In this document: one piece after another, positions 22,201-33,059 of the stretch | Numbering within the stretch: position 1 is the stretch's first letter | Layout: the number at the start of each line of letters is the position of its first letter | From: Armigeres subalbatus | Lineage: Eukaryota; Arthropoda; Insecta; Diptera; Culicidae | DNA length: 64,000 bases | Assembly (NCBI RefSeq): GCF_024139115.2 | Contig: NC_085140.1 | Location: 338,148,966 to 338,212,965, forward strand | Reading direction: 5' to 3' | Notes under the pieces: generated by a model | Database searches by the model: none | What the model was told of the DNA's origin: nothing | The model's input: the letters and a program-made list of their open reading frames with translations, nothing else | Program-made: the position numbers and the translations under genes

Positions 22201-23460
22201 CATCCAAACTTGGGTGCACTACCAGACAAGTGTCATACGCATTAAAAACGATTAGTGCCCGTTGTCACTATCAAGCGTAATAGTGATAGAACCCTAGAGA
22301 AATAAAGTATTGTCAAGCAATAAGTTAGATATGCGCATGCCATTGGTCTAACTGAGACCGCTGAATTATTATTGTCGTCCATGGTGGTCACCATTAAATA
22401 GAATAGCGTACCGGAAATAATTGCGAAAGTTTTGCAATTATGGAATGTATTTTTATGAGACCATCATCGCTTTAGTGGTGCGTGCATTTTATGGTAGTAG
22501 AAAGTTAACTTTGTAAGTGTTGGTTATGTTATGCCGAGAGTGTTACCGAGAAATCCGTGTTTAGTGTAGTGTATTTCGTGGAATAAATGTTGTAAATGCA
22601 GGTAATACTCGTGTCTCAGTGTAGGTTTTTCCCAGTCAGCCCCCTGTAGTAGGCTAGGTCCTAAATTGAGCTTCACCATCACCATACGCAGCCAACCACC
22701 CACTGAACTACAGTGTCCCACCACCAGGAGACCGATTAAAGACCCTTTGGACGGCCATTAAGGGGTGGCGTAATATGGCCAATGGGTCACATGGAAGGTC
22801 ACTGACCGAGGGACGAGGTCATGAACCCCAACCCATTATATAAACATCTCCCTGTCCAAATTTCTCTACTGAACAAAAAGTATTCGATCGAAAAAGGTGA
22901 AAATCCAGAGCCAGTAAAGTTATTTGAGGTGGAAGATAAAGTGGACAGTGGAAGTAGAAAAGGTGTTGTGGACATCAGAACCCCGCCGTTTTTGAAATAA
23001 GAATCCCGAAGCAAGCCGTTTCGAATTCAGAGGCCATACGTAAGCCGTCGTGCACCATCCTCGACTCAAACCAGCATCGTACCCGCCGAAGGCCAATCCG
23101 TCACCATATTGGCAGGTCGAGTGTGCGCGTGCTCGTCCCGAAAGCTACGACGGACTCCCAAGTCACTCCGGAAGACATTGTGTCGCCATCGCTTGGCACC
23201 GGCTTTTTGGAATTAGCCGCCATTGAAGCCTTGGAAGCAGATTGGAGCAGAGGAAGCAGTGGTGGAGAAAAGGAAGAAGTGGTGGTGCTGTGGAAGGAAG
23301 AAGGGGCCCCGAAGTAAAGGTTAGAGTAGCAAATAAGGAAGTGTTACGAAGGGATAAGAAGAAAGAGAAGCCGAATAAAGTGTCCTGTTGTAGAAATACT
23401 GTGGTTTTCCTACTTACCCATTAATTACAACTTTCACAGTAAACTTCAAGCCGCACAAAA
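22200..23460 (+). other. LTR- or transcript-like region, unidentified
   Basis: It has a TATATAA box (22838-22844), a GC-rich stretch with several AATAAA signals (23374-23379, also 22302 and 22581) and wording typical of retroelement leaders. A 64-codon frame at 23123-23317 is Glu/Gly/Ser-rich and unrecognised. I could not find TG...CA ends with a matching 4-5-bp target duplication or a primer-binding site, so an LTR is possible but unproven. Confidence 0.3.
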
Positions 23461-23689
23461 AATTTCAACAGAACTTGGCAGAGGCGTATATTTCTAGAAT
23501 AGTAGTTTATCAATTTTCGATATGACGAGGTTTCCCGCCATTTTTAAATTTTTATATAATGTGGTCGAAAGTCAATTAATTTTGTTATGAGAATTCTCGA
23601 AAATGAGTGCGGCTTCAAATTAAACCGCTGGCATTTCTATCTGTTTTATTAAAGCTTAAATTACATTTTGATAAGAAAATTATTTTGAG

Positions 23690-23944
23690 CTTTTTAGTGG
23701 AATGTTTTCACCTGTCATAAGACGAGTTTGAACAATCCCATTGAATTCCACCACTTAATTGTATCCTGACAGATACGTATTTCGACCTCAACAGTAAGGC
23801 CGTCTTCAGTGTCTTGTACTTGAAAGTCGAGTCAAGTACAAGACACTGAAGACGGCCTTACTGTTGAGGTCGAAATACGTATCTGTCAGGATACAATTAA
23901 GTGGTGGAATTCAATGGGATTGTTCAAACTCGTCTTATGACAGG
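23690..23944. mobile_element. Perfect 113-bp-arm palindrome (foldback MITE)
   Basis: Arm 1 is 23711-23823 and arm 2 is 23832-23944. I checked base by base that they are exact reverse complements, with an 8-base loop between (aagtcgag). The left extension tttttagtggaatgttttca (23691-23710) is shared with the single-arm copy at 2771-2895, so it belongs to the family; the right side lacks it. There is no coding capacity. The transcript would form a ~113-bp perfect RNA hairpin. Confidence 0.9.
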
Positions 23945-25110
23945 TTAAATGACATGTTTCAAGCATATGAATATTTGTTTTGATTTCGTAATGCATAAGT
24001 ATCCAGATCAGAGCATAAAATATTCACTTTCATGAAGCACATTCACTCCGACTTTTGACTTTCGTGTTTTGATTTTTCAAAACATAGAATGACTTACTCA
24101 GTTTACTTCTTCATAAATTCATTCAATTGATTACCATTGAGTATGGTAACTGCGCGCGAAAAAAACTAAATTAGCCTTGATTATATTGACATTTGACGCT
24201 AAAAATGCCCCTCAATTGAACGTCGGGTATAGATCTATGCGTGTATTTATTAAAATCATCAAAAATGTGTTCAGTTTTACGATTATTGAATAATTTGTGA
24301 TATTCAAATAAATACTCACTGACCCATATTCATTCTGAAAATTGGCAGTGCAGAGCCGAATATGAATATGTTTAGAAGTGAAGTGACAAAGAAGGCCGAT
24401 GGGCTTCATAAAAAATAATCGAATATTTACAGCTCTGATCCAGATAACAATATTAGTTGTATATAGGTCAATGATTCTTGTACTTTTTTGAACTACAAAG
24501 GTCATAATACTCGTTGATGTAACTAAAATTATTTACGGTAGGAAGGAAACTTTTCGGATTCCACGTTGACTCAAAATTAAAGCCATCCAGATAGTAGATC
24601 AGTATTTTACTTAAGTTTTCTTTATTCAAATATTAGAAATATCAAAATCTCAAAAATTATATCTGGCATTATTGCAATATCCTTTGAGTGACTATCGCTT
24701 GAAGTTCAAAAACTTGATCAAATAAATCCAACTTGCTGTAGTGTTTCGAAGATATTGATTATTGAAGACAATTCATTCTTTACATATACGCGCATTTATA
24801 ATCAGAGGGCTAGATATATGCAACACTTATGCAAAGTAGCAAATATTCAAGGGGGGCTAGCTAGATCCTAGTTGAATTGATATTCGCCATGAGTGAGAAC
24901 ATTGGCTTCTCATGTGGCAGGATTGGTTTTGGATAATAAACATTTGCATAATCATATAAACACACGAGCATATGGAGACGCATGGTACTTTTCTGCATTG
25001 GTTCATCAACTTCTTATGATTTGTTGAGAAAATTCCAACACATCTGATCGTACAATAATGCTAGCATTTGCATGGCAACATGAATAAAGATAAACCTGAT
25101 CCCAATTACA
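23945..25110. other. AT-rich spacer
   Basis: No repeat or coding signal that I can support. The 97-codon minus frame at 24212-24505 is Ile/Asn-rich and unrecognised. Confidence 0.4.
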
Positions 25111-25125
25111 TACTGGGAAGTACAT

Positions 25126-25400
25126 CTTCTTCCTCTTCTTCAATGACTCATTCAACTGGAACTTAGCCCACTTTTCATCTTAGTATTCTATTAGCATTTC
25201 CTCAGTTATTAATTGAAAACTTTTCTATGCCCGCCATTGCATGATTATGTATTATGTGTGGCAAGTTCAATGGATACACACTATGCCCAGTCGAGGAAGT
25301 TTCCAACCCAAAAACATCCTAGACCGGGACGAGAATCGAACTCATCATCTCCGGATTGCCAATCCTACGCCTATGATCGCAAGGCTACTGAAGACCCCGT
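25126..25400 (-). mobile_element. tRNA-derived SINE, Feilai relative, with 12-bp target duplication
   Basis: Read on the minus strand it starts with a tRNA-like head: an A-box-like block (about 25377-25398) and a B box of the form gGTTCGATTC-c (about 25328-25342). A body with cagttattaa and gcaatggcgggcatag follows, then a GAAGAAGAGGAAGAAG tail. Exact 12-bp duplications TGGGAAGTACAT lie at 25114-25125 and 25401-25412. A decayed copy is at 41510-41745 (+). The frame at 25241-25423 is a by-product. Confidence 0.85.
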
Positions 25401-25514
25401 TGGGAAGTACATGTTTTTGGTAAATATAAGTAATTCCGTGATCAGAAAATCATAAGACTCATGTGGAAATTTGAAGAAATTGTCTTTAAAAATGTGAAGT
25501 AGTCACTTAATTTA

Positions 25515-25850
25515 TTTAATTAACATCTAAACAGGTAACACTGGATCAACAATTTGATACCACAATACACGTTTCGAGGGCAAATCAATTTGTTCTTGGT
25601 CTGCCCATCTCGTTCGTTACGCTCCACGCCTTCTTGTACCTGCCGGATCAGAGGGGCCAAAACTCTTCCTGAGCACCAGTCTCTCACGTTACAAGTCCTC
25701 CTCGAACATGGTCCAAGTCTCCTGTCCATAGAGGACCACCGGTCTTACAAGCGTTCTGTACATATTTACATACATACATTTGGTGGTGAATCTGCAGTTT
25801 CTCCTGGAGCCCGTAGTAGGCTCGACATCCACAGATTATGCGCCTTCGTA
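25515..25850 (-). pseudogene. RTE ORF2 C-terminal/3' fragment, rearranged
   Basis: The left part (25515-25650) is the RTE 3' terminus in antisense (aacatctaaacag, ggatcaacaatttgataccac) and matches 5650-5700. From about 25690 it switches to an upstream part of ORF2 (acatggtccaagtctcctgt, ggaccaccggtcttacaagc), matching 63505-63570. An internal deletion or recombination therefore joined the two. Confidence 0.75.
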
Positions 25851-25929
25851 TTTCATGATTACATTATTATTATCAATTGCTGTGAAAGTGTATTTAGGAA
25901 ACTATAAATGAAAGTCATAAACAGTAAGA

Positions 25930-26740
25930 TAGAAAATGTTTATTGTTTACATGAAACGAAGAAGACCGTTTTCTGCTGCCTCAGCTGAAAGTGAATCTAT
26001 CAATTCTTCGCAGATAGATCAAATGGTTTGTGTTCTGCCATCGTTGCAATAAATATTCTTTCCCGGACCCATGTCAGGTTTGAATTGAGTCATCGCAGAT
26101 CATTGTGATGCACGAGCAAGAAGGCGACGAAATCTGAGCAGTCAGTCGTCGGACGGTTTGTGGAGCGGCCAACTGGCGGTGTAATTCTTTCTGACCGCAT
26201 CCAACGACACCTTTGTGCGCGCCTTCCGACCGAGTTTTGTCGTTATCTCCGACGGATCTGCCGCCAAATGTCGAGCAGACCAGAACACATCATCATCGCG
26301 CGCTGGCTGTGGCTTGGCAAACAAACAGGACAAACGCGCGCGCCGGTTTGTTGCATTAGCGGTATGGAGACCGGCATATACAACCCGAAAGAGGTTGTCG
26401 CTTGTCTTGTATGGAGATGTGAGTTATGGTGGTGCCGCGCGGAATGTGTGAATTTAGCACCTCCGGTCGCAAGTGCGGCCGATTGGGCTGAAGATATTGA
26501 AGCGCTAGCCGTGGCTTCACGATTGGAACGTATAGATTAACACTTGGATATGTACCATGTTTGCGGTAACAAATGTCATTTGAGATGAATGTCTCCAGAT
26601 ACGGTAGCGGTCGTTTAAATTTTCATAAAAGTTGAAGCTTGCCAGCTACTTCTTGGAAGAGCTCTGATGACGGTATACATTAGTAGAGAGCTAGATTCAC
26701 AATTCGGATAGAACATGTTTCCACGAGGTGATTTAATGCG
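25930..26740. other. Unassigned block with an unrecognised 126-codon frame
   Basis: The + frame at 26160-26540 (starts MERPTGGVILS) and an overlapping 78-codon frame at 26215-26451 lie in GC-rich DNA. Neither shows a known domain. Arg/Cys/Trp richness suggests non-coding GC-rich DNA read as protein. No splice signals stand out. Confidence 0.25.
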
Positions 26741-26769
26741 TCTCAGACTAAGATTTTTCACTACAGAAA

Positions 26770-27125
26770 ATAATTAAATGTCTAAGAATTTGTAAAAAAA
26801 AATAAACAAAAAGTAAAACGCAACAAGAAAGGATAAAAGAACTTATAAAGAAAGAAGAAATATAAACACATAGATTTTTTGAAAAAATAGTGAAAAGAGG
26901 GAAAATAAACAAACATGACAAAGAACGAAAAATGAATAATAGAAAAATAGAGCAAAGTAAATGGAAAAGTAATAACCATACAGAAAAAAATATGATGAAC
27001 AATGATAAAAATCAAAACAGGAAAAATCTATTAAAAAGAATGAGAATAAGAATCTATAATAAGAATAAGGGACAGATAGAATCGTTTAAAAAATTACAAC
27101 CGAATCTTAGCATTTTTATACAATG
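26770..27125 (+). repeat. A-rich purine tract
   Basis: Long AAA/GAAA-rich low-complexity sequence. The Lys/Asn-rich + frame and the Phe-rich minus frames are composition artefacts. Confidence 0.7.
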
Positions 27126-27199
27126 TTGAGGTTATTCTTGTGTATTGTGTTCTAGTGGCTATTGGAAATTACTTTGGAATCTTTACATTTATTACTGCA

Positions 27200-27720
27200 T
27201 TAGTTTAATTTTTGTCACCACTGGCTCTCGCACCATCTACTTCCACGCACAGTATTTACAAAAATGGAAACCAACAATACAATGATAAGGGAAATCTAGT
27301 ACTGCACTTTTCACTCTCTCCCATTCATAGTCTTCGCAATCAAGCACACCATCACCACACCCGGTAAGTACGAACGTACTCAAATTGCAAACATAACATC
27401 AAAACACTCACACCACAACTGACTCTGACTGACTCGATGGCTGTTGATGGTAGTAGCCGAACCGCAACATAACTTCCCATTCACACACGTGCAGCATGAC
27501 CCATCAATCGCCCGCCGCCCGACCACCGTAGCATAAATGTTTTCGTGCAATGCTACCCGCGTTCGTTCACCACCCATTTGCCGCTGCCCAACCAAACGCA
27601 CACCCACCAGTATCAACCAGTACAGGCGCTCTCCGGCGAGTGCGTTCGACTAGTGTTGGGTTGGGACTCGAATCGAAAAACAAGGCTCGTGAATTTATGA
27701 TGAATGGGGGTCTTCAGTTT
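27200..27720 (+). other. C-rich block with an isolated splice-donor-like site
   Basis: CA-rich sequence with a strong donor-like G|GTAAGTA at 27364. An untranslated alternative first exon is conceivable, but no start codon frame or promoter can be linked to it. Confidence 0.2.
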
Positions 27721-27930
27721 AATTTGGACGCAAGTCAAGTAAGAGACTCTGACGGAAAGTGACCGTACTGTTTTGGTCCAAATATGTATTTGCTAAGTTG
27801 CAGAATCAGTGTATCTACCTTGAACTGAAGTGTTTGTATATTGCTCGTCATCTCATCGTATATTCCCAAATGACCTAAAAGTAGGCAATAACAATTTGAT
27901 GCAGTGAAGAATCTCCCTTGCACAGACATC

Positions 27931-28169
27931 ATATCAAGACAAAATTATCAAAACGACTTATCTGCTTTTGTAAACAAAGATTCAAACGACGATTTGACGA
28001 ATCTGATAGCTCTCCCACGCAAACCAACACCATCAATAGGTGGGTGAAGGATTCCGCTACCTGTTGATGGTGTTGGTTTGCGTGGGAGAGCTATCAGATT
28101 CGTCAAATCGTCGTTTGAATCTTTGTTTACAAAAGCAGATAAGTCGTTTTGAAAATTATGTCTTGATAT
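27931..28169. mobile_element. Foldback element, 110-bp arms
   Basis: Arms 27931-28040 and 28060-28169 are reverse complements with about three mismatches. The 19-base spacer (28041-28059) includes tgggtgaaggattccgcta. No coding frame of its own; the 74-codon minus frame is simply the arm read through. No target duplication could be fixed. Confidence 0.88.
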
Positions 28170-28237
28170 CATCAGTCTTAAATTAGATAATCATTGGTTT
28201 AAATCAGATCTATATTCTGAATAGATTTTTTCTTGTA

Positions 28238-28330
28238 GGCTTTTCAGTGGTGTGTTTCCAACCATTATATTCAATTCCAACACTTAATTGTAACTATTAT
28301 TTCGACTGTAACTATAAAAGCTGACTGTAA
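28238..28330. repeat. Decayed relative of the 23.7-kb palindrome family
   Basis: Blocks ttttcagtggtgtgtttcca, attccaacacttaattgta and tatttcgact occur in the right order but with many changes. Confidence 0.45.
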
Positions 28331-28602
28331 AAAACAAGTAATTTAGGGGAACTGGGGTGAAACGCCCACGTTAGGAAAATTTCCAATTTTATCGATGAAA
28401 ACCACAGCAAGTATTCACCAGCGCAAACTGAAGAACAGCATATTTGCTACTGACTGTCGATAGCAGTTATCATACTGAGCATTTTATTATATAGAAATTT
28501 TATGTAGATAGAGTTTTTCGAGCATAATTAGAGTAAGAGCATAAAATGTATGTTTCCAGTAGTAGTATTTTTCATTGCTTTATCGTACAGATTATTGAAA
28601 AT

Positions 28603-28772
28603 CATCTTCTTCTTCTTCTTATTGGCATTACATCCCCACACTGGGGATAGAGCCGCCTCACAGCTTAGTGTTCATTAAGCACTTCCACAGTTATTAACTG
28701 CGAGGTTTCTAAGCCAGGTTACCATTTTTGCATTCGAATATCATGAGGCTAGCACGATGATACTTTTATGCC
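28603..28772 (-). mobile_element. Feilai SINE, 5'-truncated
   Basis: On the minus strand it matches the Feilai copy at about 7600-7757, from the ctgggcatgaaagtatcatc region to the GAAGAAGAAGAAG tail, including cagttaataactgtggaagt. The tRNA-like head with both promoter boxes is missing, so it cannot drive its own transcription. Confidence 0.88.
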
Positions 28773-28879
28773 TTGGAATAGTGGATTTGAAATTTATTTA
28801 TCAATCAACCCAATAATTTAAGGTAAACGAAATTCTAACCCCATATCTTACTATTGGAAGTCAGACTGTATTCGATCGT

Positions 28880-31437
28880 CATCGTCGTCGTTGTAAAGTA
28901 GCTGCAGCAGAGCCTGTGTAGCGCGACGACGACGACGGTTCGCTCTGGACCGTCAGTACCATTTCAACTACCCACTTGTTCGGATGGGACGACGACGGAA
29001 TCTGTCGAATGAGGCGAATACCGGAGATATAATACAGAGTCAAAGAGCGCGCGTGTGTATATAGAAGACTGACTGATGATGGTGTATTCCATGGGGATCG
29101 TGAAGCAGGAATCGTAGAAAATAGGAAGATATTTTTCGGTCGTTTGTTTGTCCCTTTTGTGAACGGTTAGTCTACGTGTGGGACACCCGGAGCGTGTAGT
29201 TTCGAGGATGATGGATTGCTGAAGGGATTGTATTCCAGGACAGCAGCAGTACAGCAAGCCAGAGTTAGTGCGCAGTGATTTCGAGGACTGTGTTTTCGGT
29301 GGAATCCATGTTGATGGTGTTTTCGTGTGTGATAAGTTTGAAGTTCGTGTGGGGTGTCTTGGGACAGCGAGAAACTGGGACGGCATATAGGATGCTGGAT
29401 TGTCGGACATAGATCAAAGCAGTTGCGAGTTATGACAATAGTCGAAGATGTTGGGCACGGTGGAGTATTTGCGTGGAAATTGACAGCTACGTGAACTCGC
29501 GCGGAGCACAGCATACATCCAGAGCATATTTTCGTGCAACGGGGTCTTGGTGAGAGCGTGTGTGTTTACAGAAAACTTCTCAAGTTCGTGTGTAACGTGG
29601 AAAGACGGGAAAGACCGAAGAAGACGTCGTTGTTGTGTTGTCGATATAGCGTAGAGAGCGCTAGCAGAGGCCATCGCAAAGCATCGCGGCAAATGAGGAC
29701 GACACGGCCGAAAGCCGAAATAAAGGAAGGCTGGTATGGTGGCGGAGGCAACACAAACAAAAAGTTGTAAAAATTTCTCTGAATTAACAATATACAGGGG
29801 CGAAGAAGGTGGGTCCGCTGTGGTGTGTGCGCGGCTATCAAGCGGGGAAGGGAAGAATAATATTTGTCGGTGTGGCTTTTTCTGTCGGTGCCTGTGTGGT
29901 GGATAAGGGGGCAAAATATTTCACTTTTTTCCGTCTTCTCCCGAACGCGAGATCGCTGTTTTTTTCTGTGGATCGTGCGTCGAGCGAACGCCTGGCCTGC
30001 CTGGCTGCGTGTTTTTTCGGCAACGGACAGCGCAAAGACGAAAAGAATTCTTCGTAGACAGCCATCCACCCGCGCGCGCGTTTCATTTCTCGTGCGTCTT
30101 GGACCCCGTGGTCTTGATTTGAACCACCGACACGGTGTTAGACGGATTCTGAACTTTTGAAGAGATTTATTGTGGGTCATTAGTCTAGTCGAGTGCATTT
30201 TAAAAACAATTTTCAAATTATTTTGCCTATGAATTCGTTTTATTTCTAATCCGTTATGCTTCCTTTATTGTCGAATGAGCATGGGTAGAATTCGGTTAAC
30301 TTTCAGGAAACCCAAGGAAAATAGGAACTGTTTGCTCAACATTATCAAGTCTGGAACACCGAAGCATAATCCTTTGTCATGAGTAGACCTTCTTAATGAA
30401 TAAAAAATAAATTGGAACTCATGCCGAAGAACCCCGTCAAAACCATTGTCAAAACAATTACTACTAAAAATATTATTTGGTTTATACTTCCAAAATTAGA
30501 TTGAATTTTCTGAATTTTATTTTAAGTTTGAATACTACTAAAAGCAGGATCTTTTATGCCTTGCCCAGAATAGTTTTTTTTTTCAGATAATGCAATTATT
30601 TGAAACTCGTTTTTACTCGAACAATGACCTACAATAAGCCTCCAGTTATATTCCTTAATTTATTTTCACTTATAAAACGGTGTAATATACTTCTAGCTCG
30701 ATCCAGTTGAACACAATACATCCCGCTCCGTCGATAGAGTGGACGAGTGCGGAGCGTTTGTAGTAAATATTTCGGAGAATTGAAAAAAAGGAAAAGATAC
30801 GCGTAGAAGAGGGTTTTCCTTGCTCTCCATTGCTTTCATATTGCCACGATGGTTTCATGCTGCCGATGCGGTTGCTGTTGTTATTGAATATCGTCAAGGC
30901 CCATGCGAAGTAGGTAAAAGGCGAAACAACACCCGCAGAATCAGTGGAAAACGGCGAGAAAATAGAGGAAAGGAAAAGCAATTGGTCGATGATGTGCTGA
31001 GGTGAAGTTTCAACCAAGAAGTGCAAGAAAAAAAATCGTGTGTTTTGATCAAAAAATGTCGGTGAAAAGCCGTGGAAATATGGCAGTAGTGTGAAAATTG
31101 AATAGCGTGGATACATTCTGCCTTGAAAGAGAAGATTTAAAAACTTCCAAAGTTAAAGAAGAAACGCAACGCAATGAATCCGCGCTCGAGTGCGGTGATG
31201 TTCATGAAGACAATGTCGGCGGTGATCGTTGCCCGTTAGAAGAGAAGGTGAAAGACTCGCGTACCTATACGTCGATATAGTTCGGTTGGTATCGCGCACA
31301 CGCAGGTTGATAATAGCCGATTTTCAGAACGTGGCACAAAAGGAGCCGTCGCTCGCGGTTCGGTCGGTCTCGGTGTGGAAAACGTGCGACGATACGATAG
31401 CCTCGCGGAGGAAGCAAAGGTGGCTGGCGAACCAATC
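28880..31437 (+). promoter_or_regulatory. Candidate promoter and 5' leader region of a host gene
   Basis: About 2.5 kb of GC-rich, repeat-poor sequence lies ahead of the candidate exon at 31438. It has runs of CGTCGTC/GACGACG (28880-28940) and the gtgaaa/gtgtg-rich wording typical of dipteran 5' untranslated leaders, especially 31000-31430. A tentative initiator TCAGT has A+1 at 28955, and a DPE-like GGATG sits at +28 to +32 (28982-28986). There are several short upstream ATGs. Minus frames at 28964-30216 are long but contain only low-complexity Ser/Pro/Arg sequence. Which bases are transcribed, and whether further introns exist, cannot be told from the DNA. Confidence 0.35.
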
Positions 31438-31501
31438 ATGGCCGGGAACATCGTCAAATGGTGGAAGCATAAGATTCTCGGGGGATACAAACAGTTTACA
31501 G
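31438..31501 (+). CDS. Candidate first coding exon of an unidentified host gene
   Basis: An ATG in acceptable context (accaatcATGG) opens a 21-codon frame plus one base: MAGNIVKWW at the start, GGYKQFT at the end, rich in Lys/Trp and without a signal peptide. It runs into a strong splice donor, ACAG|GTGGGT (intron from 31502), after which the sequence turns sharply AT-rich, as expected for an intron. The exon lies at the end of the GC-rich leader-like region 28880-31437. The residue string looks like a real cytoplasmic protein start and I have a vague sense of a conserved insect protein, but I cannot name it. No acceptor or second exon is identifiable in the rest of the window, so the intron would be long, as is common in aedine genomes. 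It could also be an upstream frame of a longer leader. Confidence 0.45.
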
Positions 31502-31980
31502 GTGGGTTCATCGTTTAAAATACTTGATTATTAATCGAAGAATTCTCATTTCATTATTTCATTAATTGAACTATTTTATTTGAATGAAGTACGAAAAAAT
31601 GAGAGCACAATCAAAGCTACATAGGTCGCATTACTTTTGATGGTGAATCCAGATCTATGCTACTATTTACACAAGCCTACTAACTCAGCTTCCTTTACTT
31701 GGTAATTATGGAGATGCAAAGGTATTCCCGGTCTCTAGTACCAACAATAATTAAGACCGGCGCCGTTATTGAACATCTCCAGGGCTGGAGATTCTGAAAC
31801 GTACAAAAGTGGTAACTTTTATTCGCTTAGATTATTGTGCAGTTTATACTAGTTTTGATCAATCACGGGGTAGTAACACCTCTGCATTTCCTCGATTTTT
31901 TTTTGGGATACGATATTGTTTTTGCTATAAGGGATTCTTTTTCTGGATACACTTTGGTAGGTAAGTGGAACGATCTATGA
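31502..31980. other. AT-rich, presumed start of a long intron
   Basis: Composition drops to AT-rich immediately after the donor. No coding signal that I can support. Confidence 0.3.
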
Positions 31981-32160
31981 TGTCATTCAGCCGAAAGCGA
32001 TTTGGTTGAATGCTTGTTGTCCGATTAACACGTTGAGTCGAAAGTCATCTAGCCAAATTCCATTTGGCCGAATTTAACATTTAGTCGAAACGGTTACTAA
32101 GCCGAAAACTAGTTGGCCGAATAAGACGTTTGGTCGAAGATTGCATTTAGTCCACCCTTT
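31980..32160. repeat. Degenerate GGCCGAA short-unit repeat
   Basis: About eight spaced motifs (cagccgaaagc, ttggttgaatg, gagtcgaaagtc, ctagccaaattccattt, ggccgaattt, tagtcgaaacgg, aagccgaaaac, ttggccgaataa), spaced about 15-22 bp. Same family as 18020-18120. Confidence 0.7.
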
Positions 32161-32534
32161 CCCACCCATTGCATATCTCCAACGTTTCTTAACCGATTTG
32201 TATTTTTTTTTCGCAGAAGAACTGGATAAGTTCCTAGATTATAACTAGTGACCGAAATTTAGGATATGTCACTTAGTCCGAAGTTATTCCGGGTTGTAAA
32301 CGGGGGTAGGTCTTTTATTGGGAATATTGTCGACTGCATCTATAGTCTATGCTGCTAAAATTCCCTAATACTGTGATTGGGGAGCTCTGGGATGTATACT
32401 GGACGTGGACATGTTCTACCCGTAATAGAATTTCTTCTAACCAGTCTGGGAAATATCCACCTCTCCGGAATCGCCTATAACGGCATGTTCTTTGATGGCC
32501 AAATAAAAATAAAAATACAAACATGGCAATCAAA

Positions 32535-32960
32535 TAAATATGGCTTGTGACACATCATATGTCATTATTTTGCGATCATGAGTTAGAAAATAACATCCGG
32601 GATTTGAAATGACCTAACCTGGCAACATTGGCATGGTCCTAGGGCATCCAGAACCAGGACCCGATGGATAACTTTTATAAAAATCCCAAATATTGTTTGC
32701 AACACTCCATTTCTTATTATTTTGCAATAAGGAGTTCAAAAATTACTTCCGAGAATTTATATGACCCAATCTGACCACATTGGCATGGTTTTACGGCATA
32801 CTGAATCTGGCCAATCCAAATATGGCTTGCGACACATGATTTCGATCAGGAGTTCAAAAGTTAACTTCTGAGGATTGATATGAATTAAGCTGGCCACGTT
32901 GGCATGGTCATACAAAAGCCAGCCCTGATGTACAAGTTTGGCAAAAATCCCAAATATGCC
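32535..32960 (+). repeat. Tandem repeat, ~3 units of ~130-150 bp
   Basis: Ordered blocks ggcttgcgacacat, tcattattttgcgatcagga, gttcaaaa, gatttgatatgaccta and cattggcatggt recur at about 32545, 32695 and 32825. It is probably a widely dispersed satellite-like repeat. Confidence 0.7.
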
Positions 32961-33059
32961 AACTAAACATCAAATTAAGTTCATATAATCAAATAAAAAC
33001 AATGAAAATAGACTGGGCATTTGTTTAGCCGCATCATTGGAATTTAGGAATAAAATATT

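Noticed and set aside
22770..23430. Solo LTR call
   Set aside because: No TG...CA termini with a 4-6-bp duplication could be fixed. A shared ccattaa near both edges is not at plausible LTR ends.
26748..27129. Phe-rich membrane-like protein (minus) or Lys/Asn-rich protein (plus)
   Set aside because: Both are translations of an A-rich purine tract; composition alone explains them.
27948..28172. 74-codon minus-strand frame as a small gene
   Set aside because: It lies wholly within the two arms of a foldback element.
28964..30216. Long overlapping minus-strand frames (up to 216 codons)
   Set aside because: Ser/Pro/Arg/His-rich sequence without a domain, several overlapping frames on both strands, and GC-rich low-complexity DNA. 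The + strand looks like an untranslated leader instead.
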